Assembly: GCA_034440635.1 (NCBI GenBank)
Contig: JAOTON010000453.1
Location: forward strand, 372,001 to 436,000
Reading direction: 5' to 3'
DNA from: Lepas anatifera
Taxonomy: Eukaryota > Arthropoda > Thecostraca > Lepadidae
DNA length: 64,000 bases
Part shown: positions 49,201 through 58,200 of the stretch, piece after piece
Layout of the letters: every line of letters begins with the position of its first letter
Numbering within the stretch: position 1 is the stretch's first letter
The notes under the pieces: generated by a model
Told to the model about the DNA's origin: nothing
Seen by the model: only the letters and a program-made list of their open reading frames with translations
Database searches by the model: none
Made by a program: the position numbers and the translations under genes

Positions 49201-52200
49201 CAAGCTTCGACGAAGGCTACCAAAATCAGCATCTTTGTAGTTAAACACTTTCTGCCGTGTCACTAATACAGGTTGATATCTAGGCAGCAAAAAGTGGCAG
49301 AGAATTTCCCTATGATCGGTTAAGAAAGTTTTTCGCTACATAGCGTGGTTCTCGAGATCTTAGGGGGAGGCCGGGTACCCGCCCCCTCGTCAAAGCGAAG
49401 GTGGCTCAGACCCCCGTCAATGCGCGTGTTAACACACGAAGGTGGGCCTCCGAGCCACCTCCGCCCTCGTGGGGCGTGTTTAAACACTATCCTCGAACTC
49501 AGCTCCTATGCGGGATAGCGAAAAACGCGAATACTGATGGATAGCTCATACACATTTTATATGAACCTACATCAGTAGGTTTTTCGCTCAGGTCAACGTT
49601 CAGGTCATATAAGGTCAAAGAAGGTGGCATGTTAGAGAAGAGTTTCGGGGCTCTAGCGTCTGACAGAGTTGAGTTAGAATTAGTTTTTAGGCACCATTCG
49701 CTTCCTCTCGTTATGGAAAATTAACTGATGTATAATATGACTATACTAGGTCAAACACAAAAATGACCTGAACTGAGGTCAGGTCAAGGTCACTACCTGA
49801 CCTACCACGGTCAGTATGCACATCAATCGACTCGCAATAACAGTCTAAGCGTAATGGTATCAAAATAAAAGCGTAATCGTCATTTCCTGCAAAGTTATTG
49901 ACCCAAGTCTCAAAATCTGCTTAAGTAGCCCAGATGACCTATCAGAGGTCACAGGTAAACATATTGAAACATTAACCCAGAAAGAGCTCAGGATACTACA
50001 ATTGGAGAATATGAAGGTATTGTCAGCTATATCTACCCAAGTACAGCCAAATTCCTGTTTTCCCCATGCATTTCCAATGGAGAGGTCATGATCCGTACCT
50101 GACCTTAGGTCATGAAAAATCCCGGGATATATGTTGTAGTACTCGGCGGGCCCATTTTGTGGTATAAGCTTAAATTCGATAGATTCGCCCTTTTCTTACT
50201 TATGCCACCTTAAACACTTTTGGAGGTGAGGTCACTTGCCCTGCACTGGTGACCGAACCCGAGACGACCCAACCTAAAAATGTTGAGGAAAGTTGCGGAA
50301 TTGATCAAGGATAAGATGTGCCAAGTACGGCGGCGCTTCGGGCCGCTGTTTTTCCTGCCGCCGGAAAAACCGGAGGGGGTGTTCAAACACCCCCCACCGG
50401 GTCGAGGATTAAGGTATCTCAATGCAAAGTTCAAGGTCAAAGGTCATTGGGAATGGTCAAAACTCCTTTCCCGCCAAACATTTGCTATAGTGCTAGTCAT
50501 ATTGTACACTGTAAGTAGTGTACCATATTGTGACCTTGAATGACCTTGAACCCAAAACTGTAGAGAAGGTTCTTTGTGACCTTTCCAAGATCTTGGGGGC
50601 CTACCAGGGCTCCCTCCATAGTGCGTTAGTGCCAGACCCCTCACCAGTGCACGTGTTAAAGCGGGTGATAACAACCAACATCTGGCGCAAAGAAGAAAAC
50701 ACGAGGCTTTATAAATATTTGTGGTATCAACAACTCCAAAAAAACACGCTATTGTGAAAACAATTCGCTCGTTCGGGACCGGTGCCTTTCCATTTGAACG
50801 AGAGAGACGGGGAGAGAGAGAGGGGGAGAGAGAGGGAGGAGAGAGAGAGAGAGAGGGAGGAGAGAGAGAGGGAGGAGAGAGAGAAAGAGAGAGAGAGAGA
50901 ATGTCTTGCTTTCCCACCTCCCCGCCACATTCTGCCGACTATGACGTCATGTGAGGATGTCTCGTTCTGCGCATGCGTGCTGTACAAGCGCGTAGAGATT
51001 ATCAACATCCAAACAAAACCGGCAGTGACGCACTGTGGCGGTGGCTGTACAGTGAAGGTACCGGCAGCGTTAGGAGGCGCGGTGGTGCAGGATGCTGGCG
51101 TCGCTGATCCTGCTGTGTGTGGCTGTGGCGCTCCTGTGGGTCCGCCGACTACGGCGACCGCACAACTTTCCTCCAGGTACGCCTGACACGAGGTCAAGCC
51201 TAGCTGTGTTTTGTTCTGATGATGATTAGTGTTTAAGGGCACTTGAGCTTCTTTGGCTATATGTGCCCATTGTGTTTTGTTTCAGTGCGTCCCAGTTGAT
51301 GGAAGAGCAAGATCTGAAACGAGCTTTGTGTGATTGAAACAGCGCTAAGGGTCAATTTGCAGGTCGCATATGTCTTAACATGGTACGAAGCTTCTGAGCC
51401 TTTATATGTTGGCACGTAACAAGGAAGCATACAAGAGCCCACGGGCGACTTCAATAATTTTCAGGCGGCTGAATCAAAGGAGGTGGGGACAATTTGCGGG
51501 GCGAAAAGAAGGCCATAACTTAAACAATAAAAGGGGTACGCTTTCTGTGAAATGATCTGTAGCATCGTTAGTTTGTGGAAACATACTGAATTGGCGAAAA
51601 AAATAAATTTTCAAAAATTTCAAAAGTTAAAAAATTCAAAAGTCATTCAGCGATTTTTGGAAAACTCACTCAAGGGTGTGAAAAGGGGATGTCTCAGAGA
51701 AACAAAACAAAAATAACGCCATGGGTATTTACTTCTAAGCCTGAAAAACCCGCGGTATATATCATGAGTAAGCGCAGTTGGCGCACTCTGCGCGGTGCGC
51801 AGCGCAAGCTGGGCCTTCGAGCCACCTTCGCCCTGGTGGGGGTGTTTGAACACCCCCTTGAACTCGGCCCCTATGCGGGATAGCGAAAAAACACGAAAGC
51901 TGGTGGATAGCTCATACAAATTCATAAAAAAACTGTATCAGTCACTTTTTGGCTCAGGTCAATATTGAGGTCATGACAGGTCAAAGATAGTGGCGTTTTG
52001 AATAGAGTTTTTGGGCTCTAGCGTCTGACAGAATTGAGTGAGAATATTTTTGGTACCATTCGCACAATCCTCTCGTCACGGCGAATCAAATGATGTATAA
52101 TATGACCATACTAGGTCAAAACACAAAAATGACCTGACCTACGGCGAGGGCACGGTCACTTTTTAAAATAGCGTAGTCCATATGCATATCAATCGACTCA

Positions 52201-55200
52201 CAATAGAGTGCCAAACACAATGGTATCATGATAAAAGCTGCATCATCAGTTCATGCAAAGTTATTGCTCAAGTCTGAAAACTGCTTAAGTAGCCATAGAT
52301 GACCTATCAGAAGTCACAGGTCAAAAATTGCAACATGAACCTGGAAAGGGACCCACGATACTACGATTTGGAGAATATGATGGTATTCTCAGCTGTATCC
52401 AAACAAATACAGCCAAATTTCTGTTTTTCCCATGTATTTCCAATGGAGAGGTCATGGTCCATGCTTGAATTTAGGTCATTGATATTAAAAATCCCGGAAT
52501 ATATGTTGTAGCACTCGGTGGGCCCATTATTTGGTACAAGTTTTAATCCGATAAATTCACCCATTTCTTACTTATGCCACCTTAGAAAAAATTTTGAGGT
52601 GCGGTCACTTGACCTGCACTGGTGACCTGACCTGAGATGACCCAACCTTAAAATTTTGGGGAAAGCTGCGGAATTGATCAAGGATAATGTGTGCCAAGTA
52701 CGCTTCGCGCCGCCGTTTTTTTCGTGCCGCCTGAAAAACACGAAGGGATGGTCAAACACCCCCACCGGGGTGAGGGTTTAGACAATAATTCCAATCACTG
52801 AAGCAGGGAGTAATAAAAAACAAACAACAAAATTGATAGCAAGTAAGTCAATTTTGTCCATGTCCACCCCACCCCCATGTTCCATCAATAACACTGGTCA
52901 ACAGCCAAAATGGATCCGGCACGTGAGCACGTGTTTCTATCCATTTCGATACCGCTGATTTCAAATTTCGTAACGATTTTTTGCCATCGGACCTGGTTTC
53001 TTCCCCAGAGCATACCTGGCGTGTAGCCCCTACACTTTCCACACACAGACATGAGCCTAGCCTTTTGTGGAAAAATATAGATCAGGGATGTCGAGAACCC
53101 GGATCATCTGCACCCAGACAATGCAGCTTATCACTATAAATGTGAATTTATTGCAACGGAAGACTACGTCGCATTCAAGTGCATCAACATTGTACATACA
53201 TTGAACAAGGCTTGCGCGCGGTCGCACAAGCTCGCCGGTATTGTAGACCGAGTGGTAACGTCGCAACATTATGTGATGAGGATTTCATGTCAGATTTACC
53301 TCCCTTGAAGGTCAAGTCCAAGTAAAAAGTCACAGGTCAAGGTCATACCACCATTTCAAGGTCATTGAACCTAGTGCCTTTGGTTGGATAACGTCGCATA
53401 ATATGACGTATATTATGTTATTATGTCATAGGCTAGGTCACACAATCTTGAGCTCAAAGTCGCAGGTTCAAGTCAAAGGTCATAGGTCAAGGTCAAACCT
53501 GATTTCCCGCCCGACGGTTGCCATAGTGCTAGTTGCCGTATGCGTGATAGGCAAAATGTAATATTTTGACGTCAAAGGTCAATGGCCTTGAACGACCTTA
53601 ACCTAAAAGTTTCAGAAAGCATTGCCTCAGATCTTTCCTCCGTTACTTTAGGTCACTTTCTCTCCACATCCGACTTCTCATCGCATAATCACGGCATTTC
53701 CCAATGGCTACCCTGCACATACAGAATTTGACCTATATGGCCTGGTTTTACCTTGAATATATTGACCTAGGTCTATCAAAATCGGTTTTAGGGTAGAATA
53801 CCCTAGCCTCCACAAACACCCAAACGTTCATCTTCCTAGACCTCTTGGGTTTTGTACTGTCAATGTCATTGATGCCAAGTAGGCTTGCTCAAAGACGACA
53901 CACAGACATACTGGATCTCAAAATTCTGATCCGATACGGCATTTCTACTGCCAGATTCGTGTTCAGCGCCACAAATTACCCTAGAAACGGACGATTTTGT
54001 ATTGGATCCATGACAAAAGTTAAATTCTGTTAACCAGTGTAATCATCGGCAGGTCAAGTCACGGAGCCCGGGGTATAGAGACAGCAAACGTGCCCTTCGC
54101 ACCGCGCGGGATGCACCCAACGGAGCGTACCTGAGATATATTCCGCTAATTTCTGTGGTTTTATTGAACCACATGTCTGTGTTTCAGCACCCAAGGTCAG
54201 GTGGCTCTGTGGTGTTTCCACGCCTGACACATAAAATATGGCGTGGAAACACATAAATATGGCGTGGCACATAAAATATCGTGCTCTCATGTTGTCGCCC
54301 TCACCTCATCATCATAAAAATGTTTCCTCGCCCGGTATCAGTCTTCATCCTGGTGTTCCCACGTGGGACACACAAAAATTATGCTCACATCTTTGGTCAC
54401 TCTCACTTTATCATCAAATGAAAAGACTCCAAAACAGGTTGTTGTGTTGTGGATATTAAACTTGTCTGTGGTCCAGCATTCGTGTGAATGCGCTCCGTGG
54501 TGTTTCTACGTGGGACAAACATTATAAAAAATAAAATTCGATGCTTAAAAATACATGCCCGCGATTTCTTTTCATTTTGATACTTTGAAACGTATTTCTA
54601 GGTGCTCCTACCGTTTTTTCCAAATCCATGCTGAAGAACATATTTTTAAAATTATTTTAAATGTGTTTAATTATTACAACGTTCTTCAGTAAGTATGAGT
54701 ATTCAAAAACTACCTCTGTTAAGGCTATTGGCTTATTCTGAACATTCTATATATAACTAGACCCATTTATCATTATCTTAATTGGATAAAATAATTGTAG
54801 AAGACATTTCCGGAGGCTATAACTCCTGAACAGTTGCAACTAGAAACCTAAAAATGTCACAGACGTGTTTTGGACTGCCGTTAACCACATGCACAAAGTT
54901 TAAAGAAAATCAGAGGTGTAAGGCCTGTACTGAAATGTCGTGGAATGCCCCACCCCTGAATAGTTGTTAGTACTTACACCACTACTTATAAAATGTACTT
55001 TTTGGACTATTACGGGGTGACCTATTTCTCATCGTTTCGATTGAAAATTTGGGAACGCTATACACTTTTTGGACTGTTACGGGGTGACCTATCCTTCATC
55101 GTTTCGACTGAAAATTTGGGAACGCAATACACCGTTCAAACTCGCAATTGAGAGACAGAATGCCGAGATCATAAAGACGGCTCAGCGTCACCTCTGGACC

Positions 55201-58200
55201 AGAGCTGGCAGGAGATCTACAGTCACCGGCAAACAACCGTTAGTGGCGAAAACAACGGCATAGGCTTTTTAGTCAAGCTCACTATTCACTAGTAAAAAAA
55301 ATACAAAGAGCTTACCAGATAAATGTTGAATATGATAAATATTTTCCCAAAAACTATATCCTCTAGACAGCTTCCTTGTTACGTGCCAGCGTTTCGCTAT
55401 CTTAAAAATCATGTCCGGCCTCATCAAGCATGAATAATGTCTTCAACCTCAATAGCGTATTTCACTGATAACTTTATCGATTTTTTCCCCTATTTCAGGA
55501 CCAGCACAAAGCCTGCTCCTCGGAAATATCGACGTTGCTAGAGAAATTTGGCAAGGCAATTTTGCAGAGGTTCTGAAACAAAACCATAAGAAGTTTGGAA
55601 GCATCGTTGGTTTCGTCTTCCCTAACGGAGATACCATGGTTAATGTATCAAAGTTCGAGGATATCAACGACCTATGCTCGAAGCCTGAGTTCCAGGGTCG
55701 ATCCAACCAATTCACAATAAAATTTTATAGATTCTTCGACAAGTTGGGCATTATATTCAATGATGGTCCAGCCTGGCAAGAGCACCGGCGCTTTGCTTTG
55801 CGTCATTTACGAGACCTAGGCTTCGGTAGAACCTCCATGGAGTCTTTAATACTAGAAGAATTCGATGAACTCGCTAAAGACATGGATGCAGCTCAAGGCA
55901 AGCCGATGAGGGTTAACAATCGCTTTAACTTGACTGCTCTCAACATTTTGTGGAAGTTGGTGGCCAGCACACGATTGAAGAGCAGCAGCCCGGAAGCCCA
56001 GAAGCACGTAGAAGATCTGAACGAGTTTCTGGCGCGGTTCAATATCAGAAGCCCGCTGAACACCGCCTCCTGGCTCCGATTCATTTTTCCCCAGTGGACT
56101 GGCTACAATTTCCTGCGGGAATATCGCAAAAAAATGTTCGACATGATGCAGACAATTTTGCAGGAGCATCGTGACAGTTTCGACCCCAGTCACCCGCGCG
56201 ATTTTGTGGATCTTTTCCTGTTAGAGATGCGTGCCCCTGACGCAGAAAGGCGTCTCTTCACCGACAAAAACCTCTCCCTTCTCGGGACGGATTTCTTCAT
56301 CGCAGGAATGGAGACAACGGCCACCTCGCTCAGCTGGGCTCTTCTCTTCATGGTGATGTACCCCAAAGTGCAAAGGTGCGTGCAGAAAGAGATAGATGAC
56401 ATCAAGGGCGAGGCACATCCCACCAATAGTGACCGTTTGCGTCTTCCGTACACAGAGGCGGTTGTCATGGAGATCACGCGACGCGCCACAGTGTTGCCCA
56501 GCGGGGTCGCAAGACGTGCAACGTCTGACAGCTCGCTGGGAGGCTACTTTATCCCGAGAGACACAGTGCTGCTACAGCGGCTAGAGGCCGTTCACATGGA
56601 CCCCGAATACTGGGGAGACCCCGAAGCGTTTCGTCCCGAGCGCTTCCTCAACGCGAACGGCACCATCAGAAAGGATGACCATCTGATACCCTTCGGGGTC
56701 GGGAAGAGGGTTTGTCTGGGACAGAATCTAGCTCGAATGGAGCTCTTTATGCTATTTGCCTGTCTGATGCAACGGTACACATTCGAAGCAGTTCCGGGAC
56801 AGGTGCTGTCCATGGACTCGAACGCGCTGCCCGTTAAAAAGCCGATGGAGTTCTCTGTGACGTACTCACGGCGATGCGTCGGTACGCGTTAGACCCTGAC
56901 TTCCACTAGCTGTCTGAGGTCACAGGTCACGGCTCGTGCAGAATCGTGTTTGGACGGTCGCCGGGTATGATCTGGCCTGCTCCTAAACTTGTGAATACGC
57001 ATATCCGTTGGGGGAAAATTATATTCCCTTCTGAACAAGTAATCCGTGAACACTAGCCCGAGGCCCTCAGGCCGGTTTTTAACTCTCGCATTGACGGGGG
57101 CGGGTACCCACCCCCGCTCGGTTTTTTTTGCAGATAGCAGAAAAACAGCGACACGTAGTGTCGCGGTACTTAATGCCTTTTTTCTTATCATTTTCAGAAC
57201 TTTTGTCAAAATTTTAAGGTTGGGTCATCTCAGGTCAGGTCACCAATGCAGGTCAAGTGACGTAATAAAAAATCTATGGTAGCATAAGTCAGAACAGCGT
57301 GAACTTATCCGATTGAAACTCATATCACATAATGGGCCCACCAAGTTCTCTAAAATACATTTTGATATTTTTTATATATGACCTAAGTTTGGGTACGAGC
57401 CATGACCTCTCCATTGGAAATACATGGAAAAATGGTTTTAACTGAATAACAGAGTATTGGATGGTGATAGAGCCTTTATTTTGGCTGCGTTAGATTTGTC
57501 TTGTCTTTGCGGTTTTAATGATTTTACCCTAATCACCCTAATTAAATTTACATTTTACCCTAACTTGACCTTGACCTGAGCTGAGATCAGGCCAAATCTT
57601 ATATTTGACCTAATGCGACCTAGCAGGGACATATTTTACATTATTCTATTCGGCTTGATGCGAAGATTCCAATGGTTGATTTTTTCTCTACTTTTCCTTG
57701 TTCAGATAGTTATTTACTTGTTCAACAGCGTTTCAAGGGGAACTCTTCTGGCACGGTTTCTTCATTTTGTGTATCACTGATTTACTGGATGGTATCACCG
57801 CAGAGAAGGATAATACTATGTTACTGTATAATACAATGTATTGTGTTGTGATTGATGTTGTGCGCTCATCTGCAGACCATTTTTCTTAAGAAACCTTAAA
57901 AATGTTGAAAAATGGCTTCATAATAACCGAGAAGTAACAGGGTAAAACAGGGTGTTTGAACCAAAGTAGATCACTGTATTAGCCAACTTTGAGTTGTATA
58001 GGTAAAGCTGTCCCCAGATAGATGGAATATTCATCCTCTGCAAAGGACAGTGTGGCATGCTCTAAAATCCTGCAAAGCATGAGAACGCGGAGAACTAGGT
58101 GTCAACGGAATAAATGATGGACCCTAATATCTCGTTTTATTCGCTAGATGTTTGTTACATTCCAGGCGAGCGTACTGTTTGAGAATCACACTGATATTCA

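Larger units (their letters stand above)
44291..49330 (-). mobile_element. Jockey-like non-LTR retrotransposon, 5'-truncated, dead, split by a second retroelement
   Basis: Minus-strand element with a (TTTA)n-type 3' tail at 44291-44311. Going 5' to 3': end of the endonuclease domain (LTDHREILCHFLLPRYQPVL, about 49325-49240), linker (PPWFDGAVRAALRLKEAAFR, about 49085), a 2.6-kb insertion, then the reverse transcriptase with NYRSVSLLP, YADD at 45375-45364 and GVILDSKLTF, then the C-terminal domain to 44555. Defects: frame change near 49160, a TAA in the conserved AFDSVNH stretch at about 45606-45608, and a frame change near 45000. AGTTTT at both edges may be its target duplication within B2. 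Confidence 0.85.
43336..49432 (+). mobile_element. family B TTAA element copy 2 (B2), split by a LINE
   Basis: Left part 43336-44293 starts ATAACACGCGCATTGAC (TTAA worn to ATAA). Right part 49331-49432 resumes exactly where the left stopped (TTTTTCGCTACATAGCG in place of the other copies' TTTTTCGCTACCTACCG) and ends CAATGCGCGTGTTAA. The left part has an internal 210-bp tandem duplication (about 43421-43630 and 43631-43840). Confidence 0.8.

Noticed and set aside
50709..50716. TATAAATA as P450 TATA box
   Set aside because: About 380 bp before the ATG in AT-rich sequence with no other core-promoter support.
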